Of a DNA stretch of 64,000 nt, positions 56,480 to 64,000 are shown piece by piece (the first letter of the stretch is position 1; each line of letters starts with the position of its first letter). The notes beneath the pieces are model-generated. The model worked only from the letters and a program-made list of their open reading frames with translations. It searched no databases and had not been told where the DNA came from. The stretch lies in NCBI RefSeq assembly GCF_947491795.1, contig NZ_CANLKW010000001.1, positions 868,001 to 932,000 on the forward strand, read 5' to 3'. Source of the stretch: an uncultured Roseobacter sp. (GTDB taxonomy: Bacteria > Pseudomonadota > Alphaproteobacteria > Rhodobacterales > Rhodobacteraceae). The position numbers and the translations under genes were made by a program.

Positions 56480-57019
56480 TCAGCTGCCCCGCCGCACGCT
56501 GAGCGTCACAAGGGCGGTCAGCGGGGCATTCAGAACACGCATCGCGGCCAGCGAAATGCGACTGCCTGCCGTGGCCGGGCCGTCGATCGGGATCAGCGTT
56601 ACCTTTACTGATGCACCCGTTTCGGTGTCTGTGACAACGCCGGACATCTCTGACGGGACCAGCGGTGTTTTCAGCCAGAAACCCTGCTCAGCCGGATTGC
56701 CCAGCGACGCAACAGTCCGCCCAAGGGCCGCCCCGGTAGCACTGACCTGTGCGGCGGCGGTTCTCTGGGCTGTGGACGTGCTGTCAATGCTTTCTGCGGA
56801 ACGTGCCCCGCCCGCGTTGAGTGCAGGGCTGGCCGCCTGAGGTGCCATGCCCGCAGCAGGTTCCTGCGCCGCTGACAGCTCTGGCAGACCGCTGCCCCCA
56901 AGTTCCAGATTTACTGCCTGTTCGAGCTTTTGCAGCTCTGCGCATCCTGCGATGGCCGACAAAAGGGCAACTGCCGGGAATACACGTATGGCGGGAGTTT
57001 TTCGGCGGGTACAGTTCAT
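56480..57019 (-). CDS. putative lipoprotein of a Rhodobacteraceae hypothetical family
   Basis: This 179-residue protein has a basic N-terminus ([13 protein letters not shown]), a hydrophobic segment and the lipobox AIAGC. After a disordered Ala/Gly/Ser region comes a conserved-looking C-terminal domain: [40 protein letters not shown] and [20 protein letters not shown]. Similar proteins in this group are, from memory, sometimes labelled D-galactarate dehydratase, which I consider unjustified. GAGGTTGCC precedes the ATG at 57019. It converges with glmS and diverges from moaA. Confidence 0.72.
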   Translation of the reverse strand: MNCTRRKTPAIRVFPAVALLSAIAGCAELQKLEQAVNLELGGSGLPELSAAQEPAAGMAPQAASPALNAGGARSAESIDSTSTAQRTAAAQVSATGAALGRTVASLGNPAEQGFWLKTPLVPSEMSGVVTDTETGASVKVTLIPIDGPATAGSRISLAAMRVLNAPLTALVTLSVRRGS

Positions 57020-57102
57020 GGCAACCTCATACCGGCTCCGCATCTGCCTCACAACGCGGAATACCCTTGCCGCAGGTTACCGCACCGCTTACCAATAGCC
57101 TC

Positions 57103-58110
57103 ATGAACGCTCCTCTGATTGATCCTTTTGCGCGCGCAATCACCTATCTGCGGGTCTCTGTCACCGACAGATGCGATTTTCGCTGCGTCTACTGCATGTC
57201 CGAAAACATGACTTTTCTCCCCAAAAAGGAGTTGCTGACGCTCGAAGAGCTGGACCGGATGTGCTCGACCTTTGTGGGTCTGGGGGTTGAAAAACTGCGC
57301 ATCACCGGTGGAGAGCCGCTGGTCCGCAAGGGCATCATGACCTTTTTCAACAGCATGTCGCGCCATCTGGATGCGGGAACCCTCAAAGAGCTGACGCTGA
57401 CCACGAACGGCAGTCAGCTGGAGCGTTTCGCCTCAGATCTCTATGCCGCCGGCGTGCGGCGGGTGAATGTCTCGCTGGACACTCTGGACGCGCAGAAATT
57501 CGCGGATATCACGCGCTGGGGCCGCCTGCCCCAGGTCTTGCGCGGTATCGATGCAGCCCAGGCCGCCGGTCTGCGGGTCAAACTGAACGCTGTGGCGCTG
57601 AAGGGCTTTAACGAAGAAGAGCTGCCGACGATCACGCAGTGGTGCGCCGAGCGGGATATGGACCTGACCTGGATCGAGGTCATGCCCATGGGCGATATCG
57701 GCAACGAGGAACGGCTGGACCAGTACTGGTCGCTCAAAGACGTGCGCGCGCGCTATGCCGAACATTACACTGTGACCGACCTTGCAGAACGCAGCGGTGG
57801 CCCGGCGCGCTATGTGCGGCTGGAAGAAACCGGGCAAAAGATCGGTTTCATCACACCGCTGAGCCATAATTTCTGCGAAAGCTGCAACCGGGTGCGGATC
57901 ACCTGCACCGGCGAGATTTACATGTGCCTTGGCCAGGAAGACATGGCCGATCTGCGCCCGCCCCTGCGTGACCACCCGACCGACGATGCACCGCTGGAAG
58001 CAGCGATCCGCGCAGCCATTGACAGCAAACCCAAAGGGCATGACTTTGATTATTCCCGTCAACGTGCGGACGGACAGATGTCCCGCCACATGAGCCATAC
58101 CGGCGGCTGA
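57103..58110 (+). CDS. moaA: GTP 3',8-cyclase MoaA
   Basis: This 335-residue radical SAM enzyme catalyses the first step of molybdenum cofactor synthesis. The SAM cluster motif is CDFRCVYC, followed by [12 protein letters not shown], and the C-terminal auxiliary cluster motif [21 protein letters not shown] gives three Cys ligands (listed as two adjoining pieces). The final SHTGG is the catalytic Gly-Gly tail inserted into the active site. The ATG at 57103 yields the typical N-terminus. waaA follows after 8 bases. Confidence 0.97.
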   Translation: MNAPLIDPFARAITYLRVSVTDRCDFRCVYCMSENMTFLPKKELLTLEELDRMCSTFVGLGVEKLRITGGEPLVRKGIMTFFNSMSRHLDAGTLKELTLTTNGSQLERFASDLYAAGVRRVNVSLDTLDAQKFADITRWGRLPQVLRGIDAAQAAGLRVKLNAVALKGFNEEELPTITQWCAERDMDLTWIEVMPMGDIGNEERLDQYWSLKDVRARYAEHYTVTDLAERSGGPARYVRLEETGQKIGFITPLSHNFCESCNRVRITCTGEIYMCLGQEDMADLRPPLRDHPTDDAPLEAAIRAAIDSKPKGHDFDYSRQRADGQMSRHMSHTGG

Positions 58111-58118
58111 TCAAGCGC

Positions 58119-59414
58119 ATGCAAACGCCATTGCTTTTCAGGTTATACGTGGCGCTGACCGCGTTACTCACGCCTGTTGTGGCCTGGTTTGAAATCCGCA
58201 AACTGCGCCGAGCCGGGCTGCCTGCACTGCGCGCACACGAGAAACTGGGCAATGCCAGCGCACCGCGCATGGGCAGCGGGCCGCTGATCTGGTTCCATGC
58301 CGCTTCCGTAGGCGAGAGCCTTTCGGTTCTGTCGCTGATCACCAGCATGGGCCAGATGCTGCCCCGGGCACAGTTTCTGATCACCTCCGGCACGCCTACG
58401 TCCGCCCGCCTTGTGGCCGAACGTCTGCCGCCGCGCTCTGTGCATCAGTTCTCACCGATTGATTCAGCCGGGCCGGTCCGCCGGTTTCTGGCACACTGGC
58501 GGCCCTCTGCGGCCATCTTTGTGGAAAGCGAACTCTGGCCCCTGATGCTGCGCCGGACGCGCGCGCGCGGCACGCCCATGGCTCTGGTCAATGCGCGCCT
58601 CAGTGAACGCTCACGCAGAGCATGGAAAAAGCGACCGGAAACAGCCGCCTATATCTTCAAAGTGTTTGATCTGATCCTGACCCAGAACGACGAGATGGCC
58701 GGGGCCATGGTTGAAATGAATGCCCCCGCAGACCGCGTCGCCCGCGGGATCAATCTGAAATCACTCTCTGATCCTCTGCCGGTCAACCCGGCAGTCACGG
58801 CGCAGGTCCGCAGCTGGCTGAAAGGCAGGCCCGTCTGGGTTGCCGCCTCCACGCATCGCGGCGAAGAAGAAACCGTCCTCGCCGCCCACAGTGCTCTGTT
58901 GAAGCAACATCCCGAACTGCTGCTGATCCTTGTGCCCCGTCACCCGGAACGCTCGGAGGAGGTTTCCGGCCACATCAGCTCGGCAGGTCTGACTGCCGCC
59001 ACCCGGTCCGCAAATGAAAAACTGGTGCCGTCACACAACGTCTATCTGGCGGATACCCTGGGCGAGCTTGGCAGCTGGTATGCCCTGACGGACATTGTCT
59101 TTCTGGGCGGCTCCCTGCTTCCCATCGGCGGGCACAATCCGTTTGAAGTGGCGCAGGCAGGCGCCGCCGTTTTGTCCGGGCGCCATGTGACCAGTTTTCA
59201 GGAGACATTTTCGGACATGACATCGCGCGGTGCTGCAGTTTACGTCGAGAATGCCGAAGACCTGGCTGGCGAAATTCACATGCTGCTCAGCAATGCACCC
59301 TACCGCGCACAGGCTGTCTCGGCTTCCGAGGATTTTGTGCGCGGGCGCTCGGATCATCTGGATCAGATCGCCAAACGGCTGATCCGCGCGCTCGGCCTGG
59401 AAGAAAACACCTGA
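58119..59414 (+). CDS. waaA: 3-deoxy-D-manno-octulosonic acid (Kdo) transferase
   Basis: This 431-residue GT30-family glycosyltransferase transfers Kdo from CMP-Kdo to lipid A precursor at the inner membrane. An N-terminal hydrophobic anchor (LLFRLYVALTALLTPVVAWF) precedes IWFHAASVGESLSVL, with the catalytic-base Glu66. The C-terminal domain has WVAASTHRGEE, LVPRHPERSEEV and FLGGSLLPIGGHNPFEVAQAG, all typical of WaaA. Its stop overlaps the next glycosyltransferase by one base (TGATG), forming an LPS pair. The RBS is weak and may use coupling to moaA. Confidence 0.93.
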   Translation: MQTPLLFRLYVALTALLTPVVAWFEIRKLRRAGLPALRAHEKLGNASAPRMGSGPLIWFHAASVGESLSVLSLITSMGQMLPRAQFLITSGTPTSARLVAERLPPRSVHQFSPIDSAGPVRRFLAHWRPSAAIFVESELWPLMLRRTRARGTPMALVNARLSERSRRAWKKRPETAAYIFKVFDLILTQNDEMAGAMVEMNAPADRVARGINLKSLSDPLPVNPAVTAQVRSWLKGRPVWVAASTHRGEEETVLAAHSALLKQHPELLLILVPRHPERSEEVSGHISSAGLTAATRSANEKLVPSHNVYLADTLGELGSWYALTDIVFLGGSLLPIGGHNPFEVAQAGAAVLSGRHVTSFQETFSDMTSRGAAVYVENAEDLAGEIHMLLSNAPYRAQAVSASEDFVRGRSDHLDQIAKRLIRALGLEENT

Positions 59415-60490
59415 TGACAGACGAAAACGCCACGCTGCCCCCGCTGCGGGATATCCAGGTTATTGCCCCTAATTTCAAACGCCGCCACTCTGGCGTGACC
59501 TCTACGGTGATCCGCCTGGTGCCGGAACAGGCACGCAGCATTCCGATTGTCGCCTGCGCGCCTGATCTGCCGCCCCAGGTGCCAAATATGGCCCCGTCGC
59601 GGCTTCTGACACTGCCTGCCCGCAGTGATGGCGCCCCGCGCGTCTGGCACGCGCGGCGCAACGTAGAAATGATTGCGGGTATCGCGCTCAGAACGCTTGC
59701 TCGCAAAAAGCTCCGGCTGCTGTTCACCTCCGCGGCACAGCGGCGACACAAACCCTTTACCCGCTGGCTGATCCGCCAGATGGACGCCGTGATCGCCACA
59801 TCGCAGAAATCCGCAGACTACCTGGAACGGGACGCCACAGTTATTCATCATGGCATCGACTGCGAGGCGTTCTCTCCTGTGCAGGACCGCGCGGCCCTGC
59901 GCCAAAGCCTGGACCTGCCCCCGGATGGTCCGCTGGTGGGCTGCTTTGGGCGCATCCGGCATCAAAAGGGCAATGATCTGTTCGTACGCGCCATGATCCG
60001 CGTCTTTTCTGATATTCCACAGGGCCGGGCCCTCGTCATGGGACGCGCAACAGAGGAACATCAGGCCTTTTTGCAGGGGCTGAAGGACGAGGTTGCCGCC
60101 GCCGGCCTGTCGGACCGCATTCTGTTTCGTGACGAGGTGCCGATTGCGCAGCTTTCGCGGCATTTTCAGGCGCTCGATCTCTATGTGGCCCCGCAACGCT
60201 GGGAGGGGTTTGGCCTGACCCCGCTAGAGGCGATGGGCTGCGGATCGCCGGTTGTCGCCACACGGGTCGGTGCCTTTGAAGCGCTCGTCGTGCCCGGCGA
60301 AACCGGCTATCTGACCGACATAGAAGACCTGGACGGTATCACCCGGCACGTGCGTGACCTGCTGGAAGATGACGCAAAGCGGGCCGCTTTCGGTGCCGCC
60401 GCGCGCGAACGGGCAACCGGCAGCTTTTCCATCCAGGCAGAGGCCCAGGCGATCATTGCGGTCTACAAGAAACTGCTGGGCGAGGCCTGA
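59414..60490 (+). CDS. glycosyltransferase family 4, probable LPS core enzyme
   Basis: This 358-residue GT-B glycosyltransferase has an N-terminal domain with FKRRHSGVTSTVIRLVPEQA and the family linker VIHHGIDCEAFSPV, then GCFGRIRHQKGNDLFVRAM and the EX7E motif in RWEGFGLTPLEAMGCGSPVVA. GT4 enzymes are retaining transferases using nucleotide sugars. Its TGATG coupling to waaA points to core oligosaccharide synthesis, as inference; the sugar cannot be read from sequence. The following gene converges after 13 bases. Confidence 0.9.
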   Translation: MTDENATLPPLRDIQVIAPNFKRRHSGVTSTVIRLVPEQARSIPIVACAPDLPPQVPNMAPSRLLTLPARSDGAPRVWHARRNVEMIAGIALRTLARKKLRLLFTSAAQRRHKPFTRWLIRQMDAVIATSQKSADYLERDATVIHHGIDCEAFSPVQDRAALRQSLDLPPDGPLVGCFGRIRHQKGNDLFVRAMIRVFSDIPQGRALVMGRATEEHQAFLQGLKDEVAAAGLSDRILFRDEVPIAQLSRHFQALDLYVAPQRWEGFGLTPLEAMGCGSPVVATRVGAFEALVVPGETGYLTDIEDLDGITRHVRDLLEDDAKRAAFGAAARERATGSFSIQAEAQAIIAVYKKLLGEA

Positions 60491-60503
60491 ACCAGCGCGA
60501 CCG

Positions 60504-61667
60504 TCAGGCGGCAGGCATCCGCTGCTCCACGATTTCCGCCCACCAGCTGCATCCGGCTGGGATCGCATCATCGTTGAAGTTGTATTCCGGGTGATGCAGC
60601 CGCGCGCTGGAGCCGTTGCCCATCAGGATGTAGGCCCCGGGCCGCTCCTCGAGCATAAAGGCAAAGTCCTCGCCGCCCATAACCAGCTCTGCTTCGGCGC
60701 AGTCACCTGACACGCGGCGCGCAACCTCTGCTGCAAAATCGGTCTGTTCCGGATGGTTCACCGTCACCGGATAGTTCCGGGTGTAATCAATACGGCCCGT
60801 GGCGCCGAAGTTCTCTGAAATCCCCTGCACCAGCTTTGTCAGGCGCGTCTCCACCAGATCACGCACTTCGGCGCTCATCGTGCGGGCGGTACCCCGCATC
60901 GTTACTTTCTGCGGGATCACGTTGAAAGCATTTGACGAGGTTTCAAACGAGGTGATCGACATGACCAGCTGTTCCACCGGATCGGTATTTCTGCTGGCGA
61001 TGGACTGTGCCGCCGTGACGATGTGACTGGCCACAACGGTCGGATCAATGGTCTGATGCGGAAAGGCTGCGTGCCCGCCCTTGCCCTCGATCTCGATCTC
61101 GAAAATATCCGTGGCGGCAAAAAAGGCACCGGGACGGATGGCAAACTGTCCTGTCTCCATGCCCGGCCAGTTGTGCATACCGTAGACTTCCTGAATGCCA
61201 AACCGCTCCATCATGCCGTCTTCGCACATCTCACGGCCACCGCCGCCGCCCTCTTCGGCAGGCTGAAAGATCACGGCGACACTGCCATTGAAATTGCGCG
61301 TCTCAGCAAGGTACTGCGCGGCCCCCAGCAACATGGCGGTATGGCCGTCATGTCCGCAGGCATGCATCTTGCCGGGCGTTTTGGACACATAGTCAACACC
61401 AGTCTCTTCGGTGATCGGCAGGGCATCCATGTCGGCGCGCAGACCGATCACACGGCCAGAAGTATCCGATTTTCCCCGGATCACCCCGACAACGCCCGTC
61501 CGCCCGATACCGGTCACGACCTCATCGCAGCCAAAAGCCCGCAGCTTGTCCGCCACCAGCCCGGCCGTACGATGCGTGTCAAACAGCAGCTCGGGATTTT
61601 CGTGCATGTCGCGGCGCCAGGCCGTGATATCCTCGTGCAGTTCGGCAAATCGGTTTTTCACAGGCAT
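60504..61667 (-). CDS. M20 family amidohydrolase (hippurate hydrolase-like)
   Basis: This 387-residue zinc peptidase-type amidohydrolase has RRDMHENPELLFDTHRTAG, LRADMDALPITEETG, MHACGHDGHTAMLLGAAQY (metal ligands), FQPAEEGGGGGREM with the catalytic Glu, and GGEDFAFMLEERPG. Such enzymes deacylate N-acyl amino acids, hippurate or indole conjugates; exact substrate is undetermined. The ATG at 61667 has GGGAG 8 bases upstream. It precedes the D-amino-acid oxidase-like and argE genes on the same strand but across a 138-base gap with its own weak promoter. Confidence 0.9.
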   Translation of the reverse strand: MPVKNRFAELHEDITAWRRDMHENPELLFDTHRTAGLVADKLRAFGCDEVVTGIGRTGVVGVIRGKSDTSGRVIGLRADMDALPITEETGVDYVSKTPGKMHACGHDGHTAMLLGAAQYLAETRNFNGSVAVIFQPAEEGGGGGREMCEDGMMERFGIQEVYGMHNWPGMETGQFAIRPGAFFAATDIFEIEIEGKGGHAAFPHQTIDPTVVASHIVTAAQSIASRNTDPVEQLVMSITSFETSSNAFNVIPQKVTMRGTARTMSAEVRDLVETRLTKLVQGISENFGATGRIDYTRNYPVTVNHPEQTDFAAEVARRVSGDCAEAELVMGGEDFAFMLEERPGAYILMGNGSSARLHHPEYNFNDDAIPAGCSWWAEIVEQRMPAA

Positions 61668-61722
61668 GTTATAGGCTCCCAGAGACTGCGCCCGGATCAT
61701 CGGCCCGGACTTTCACCTGTTG

Positions 61723-61750
61723 GTTGTACCCCACGGGTCACGGGCTGCAA
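61723..61750 (-). promoter_or_regulatory. weak candidate promoter of the M20 amidohydrolase gene
   Basis: On the minus strand TTGCAG (61750-61745) and TACAAC (61728-61723) are 16 bases apart, about 55 bases upstream of the start codon. A marginal match. Confidence 0.25.
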
Positions 61751-61805
61751 GGTCTGTGCTGTATGTATTCGTTGAAACCGGCGCCTCCACTGACCGCAGC
61801 AGGGC

Positions 61806-63152
61806 TCACAGGGCGGGGCCAAGGCGCATGCCACTGCCATCTGTGAACCGCGACAGCCGGAACCGCGAGAGATCGTGTTCCACAGGCTGATCCGCGGCGA
61901 GGCTGGCCAGGACGCGGCCCATGCCCGGGCCAATGCCAAAGCCATGCCCGCTCATCCCTGTCCCCAGGATCAGCCCGGGCAGCACCGCGACATGATCCAC
62001 GACGGGGACCAGATCGGGCATGGTGTCGATCATACCCGCCCAGGCATGGGTGATGTCAAAATCAGGCAGCTGCGGGAAAAGCGCTGCAAAATCCCGTTTC
62101 AGCCCGCGCACTTTTGATGCGTTCGGGGCCGGGTTCAGCACGCGGCAGGCTTCAAACGGGCTTGTATCGTCGCCACTCCACCGTCGCGCCGTGCGCCAGG
62201 CATCCGGATATCCGGCAGGTGCGCCGGGCAGGAACCTCGTGCCAAAGGGGTCCGCACGCAACTGGCGCAGGAACTTTGGCAGGGCGCGCAGCGCATCCCA
62301 GCCCAGAAAAAGCTCGTGGAACCCGCCTGCAGCCAGGGAATATCCGCCATCCATACGCGGCCTGAAGGCCAGCCGGTCGTCCGCCACGCCGCCGGGCGTA
62401 ACGACAGGCAATGCGCTGGTCGCGGCAACTGTGGCCCGCACCGACAACTGCGGCAGGCAGACCCCGTGGTTTCTCAAAAACAGCGAACACCAGGCCCCGC
62501 CTGCCAGAACGACACGAGGGGCCGTAATCCGTCCCGCCTCGGTGATGACACCGCTGACCCTGCCCGCCGACAGATCCAGACACCGCACTGCACAGTTTTC
62601 ACGGATAACCGCCCCCTCCCGTGCGGCGATGGCGGCAAGGGCGGGTACAGCGCGCCAGGGCTCCGCGCGCATGTCAGATGCGGTATAAAGCGCACCCGCA
62701 TAGCGCCGTGACATACCCGGAATAAGTTCTGCCGTTTCCTGCGGCGACAAAATGCGGGTCCCCACACCCTGCGCCTTGGCATGCGGCAGCCAGGCCTCAT
62801 AGCGGGCCAGCTGCGCGGGGCTCTGCGCAAGGTACGTGACCCCGCCGGTCACCAGCCCGATGCTGTCGTTGGTCCGGGCTGACAGTTCCTTCCAGTGGCG
62901 CGCGGCCTCAAGCATGATCGGCAGCTCGTCCGGGTCACGGCCCTGGGCCCTGATCCACCCCCAGTTCCGGCCCGACTGTTCAGCAGCAATCCGCCCTTTT
63001 TCAAGCAGAACAACACGCTGGCCCGCGCGGGCCAGAAAGAGCGCCGTCGACACCCCGATCACGCCGCCGCCGATCACCACGACATCTGTTGCGCGCGGCA
63101 ACTCGCCCACAAATGCAGGCGGCGTGTCGGATGTGATGGGAATTCCCTGCAT
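61806..63152 (-). CDS. FAD-dependent oxidoreductase, DadA-like (D-amino-acid dehydrogenase family)
   Basis: This 448-residue flavoprotein has the dinucleotide fold VVVIGGGVIGVSTALFLARAG (residues 24-44) and the second FAD loop VVLLEKGRIAAEQSGRNWGW. The final FAD segment is LPGLILGTGMSGHGFGIGPG. This matches the DAO family (D-amino-acid dehydrogenase, sarcosine oxidase, glycine oxidase). The substrate is uncertain. The ATG at 63152 gives a compact N-terminus; upstream in-frame codons would overlap argE. It follows argE by 19 bases. Confidence 0.88.
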   Translation of the reverse strand: MQGIPITSDTPPAFVGELPRATDVVVIGGGVIGVSTALFLARAGQRVVLLEKGRIAAEQSGRNWGWIRAQGRDPDELPIMLEAARHWKELSARTNDSIGLVTGGVTYLAQSPAQLARYEAWLPHAKAQGVGTRILSPQETAELIPGMSRRYAGALYTASDMRAEPWRAVPALAAIAAREGAVIRENCAVRCLDLSAGRVSGVITEAGRITAPRVVLAGGAWCSLFLRNHGVCLPQLSVRATVAATSALPVVTPGGVADDRLAFRPRMDGGYSLAAGGFHELFLGWDALRALPKFLRQLRADPFGTRFLPGAPAGYPDAWRTARRWSGDDTSPFEACRVLNPAPNASKVRGLKRDFAALFPQLPDFDITHAWAGMIDTMPDLVPVVDHVAVLPGLILGTGMSGHGFGIGPGMGRVLASLAADQPVEHDLSRFRLSRFTDGSGMRLGPAL

Positions 63153-63171
63153 GCCAGGCGTCCGGGGGGCC

Positions 63172-64000
63172 TCAGCCCTGCAGTGTGGTGACGAGGCGCT
63201 GCATAAAGGTGTGACCGGCCTCGAACTGCACTTTGGTGATAAATTCGTTTGGCTGGTGTGCCTGGGCAATATCGCCCGGCCCGCAGATCACGGCCGAATA
63301 GCCGGCTTCCTGAAACTGACCGGCCTCGGTGCCATAGCTGACAACGTGGCTGGCATTGTCCCCGGTCAGTCGCCGGACGAGCGCCTCTGCCGTCCCTTCT
63401 GCTTCGGGAGCCAGGGCGGGGACGTCGAAACGCGGTGTCACGACGATCTGCGTCTCAGGAACAACGGCCTGCATCATTGCCTCAACTTCGGCGACTTTCT
63501 CGCGGTACTGGCGCTCCCACAGGGCTTTGTCTTCGCCCGGCACAACCCGGAAATCCATTGCAAAGCGACAGTCCTTGGCGGTGATATTATGCGCAGTTCC
63601 GCCCTGGATCATCCCCACATGGGCCGTGGTGTAGGGCGGATCAAAAGCCTGCGCCAGCGCGCCGGGTTCAGCGTCCCGGTTGGCCGCATTGATGTCATTG
63701 GCCCAGTCGATCAGTTTGGCACCATACATGATCGCGTTGACGCCGCGGTCCAGCAGAGAGCTGTGCACCTCAAAGCCCTGGACATGCGTGTCGAAACCGG
63801 TGCCGCCCTTGTGGCCCGACACGGCCTGCATCATCGAGGGCTCTCCGACAATCACGGCAGCACCTTTTGGCAAAACAGGCTGCATCGCCTCGATCATCGG
63901 TGGCGCACCCGTACAGCCGATTTCCTCGTCAAAACTCAGCGCCAGTTGCAGCGGGCGTTTTGCGCCGGCGTATTGCGCCTCGACCAGCGCCCAGATGGCC
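63172..64000 (-). CDS. argE: acetylornithine deacetylase, C-terminal part (runs off right edge)
   Basis: About 275 residues of an M20 metalloenzyme are visible; the start lies beyond the window. The catalytic motif LSFDEEIGCTGAPPMIEAM holds the Glu-Glu pair. The bacterial dimerisation domain follows with SGHKGGTGFDTHVQGFEVHS, and the end has ICGPGDIAQAHQPNEFI and GHTFMQRLV with the last metal-ligand His. It hydrolyses N-acetylornithine in arginine synthesis. Related peptidases could substitute, but the IAQAHQPNEFI box is characteristic of ArgE. Confidence 0.9.
   Translation of the reverse strand, partial: AIWALVEAQYAGAKRPLQLALSFDEEIGCTGAPPMIEAMQPVLPKGAAVIVGEPSMMQAVSGHKGGTGFDTHVQGFEVHSSLLDRGVNAIMYGAKLIDWANDINAANRDAEPGALAQAFDPPYTTAHVGMIQGGTAHNITAKDCRFAMDFRVVPGEDKALWERQYREKVAEVEAMMQAVVPETQIVVTPRFDVPALAPEAEGTAEALVRRLTGDNASHVVSYGTEAGQFQEAGYSAVICGPGDIAQAHQPNEFITKVQFEAGHTFMQRLVTTLQG

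Overview
The window reads as a chromosomal segment of an alphaproteobacterium of the Rhodobacteraceae (Roseobacter group). The reasons are a GC content of about 60 percent, the surE-pcm-nlpD and tatABC-ATPase arrangement, a complex I operon carrying DUF5333/DUF5337-type genes typical of Rhodobacterales, and a catabolic leucine operon. I found no tRNA, rRNA, CRISPR, insertion sequence or prophage. Most of the window is densely packed housekeeping DNA with many 4-base ATGA start/stop overlaps. An exact genus cannot be assigned from sequence reading alone.

Layout. 1-3.3 kb (+): tail of an SDR gene, then surE, pcm and an NlpD-like LysM/M23 lipoprotein. 3.6-5.9 kb (-): tatA-tatB-tatC and a DUF815 ATPase. 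6.1-7.2 kb (+): an exported small protein and a WYL regulator behind an elaborate inverted repeat. 7.2-11.4 kb (-): GST, two tandem Lin0512-family genes, an orphan ABC ATPase and a sodium:solute symporter. 11.5-13.4 kb (-): an AlkC-like DNA repair protein and an atypical SDR. 13.6-17.5 kb (+): RidA-like protein, prfC, DEAD-box helicase. 17.8-21.0 kb (-): RNase J, coaX and birA, which form the tail of the complex I operon.

21.1-42.0 kb (-) is a complete 14-subunit NADH:quinone oxidoreductase operon (nuoA to nuoN) interleaved with 14 non-nuo genes. Seven of these encode predicted exported proteins or lipoproteins. One is a Rap1a/Tai-immunity-like protein in lower-GC DNA. One is a membrane protein sharing its C-terminal helix-hairpin-helix-like domain with the C-terminal extension of NuoE. 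One is a 57-residue membrane protein. A TTGACC-17-TAAACC promoter lies upstream of nuoA.

42.4-42.9 kb (+): a fasciclin-domain lipoprotein with a candidate ECF-sigma promoter. 43.0-51.1 kb (-): a leucine/isovalerate degradation operon (liuA, liuB, liuD, liuE, liuC) with a GST, an ASCH-domain gene, a small membrane protein and a 30-codon coupled ORF. A palindromic operator overlaps its promoter. 51.2-53.2 kb (-): a DegT-type aminotransferase and a Gph-like phosphatase. 53.3-56.5 kb (+): glmU-glmS (UDP-GlcNAc synthesis). 57.1-60.5 kb (+): moaA, waaA (Kdo transferase) and a GT4 glycosyltransferase. 60.5-64 kb (-): an M20 amidohydrolase, a DadA-like oxidase, and the C-terminal part of argE running off the window.

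The most interesting items are the density of exported accessory genes in the nuo operon, the shared NuoE/neighbour domain, the doubly coupled 30-codon ORF in the liu operon, an 11-bp-period tandem repeat in that operon, the interleaved palindromes before the WYL regulator operon, and three copies of a short dispersed intergenic element.
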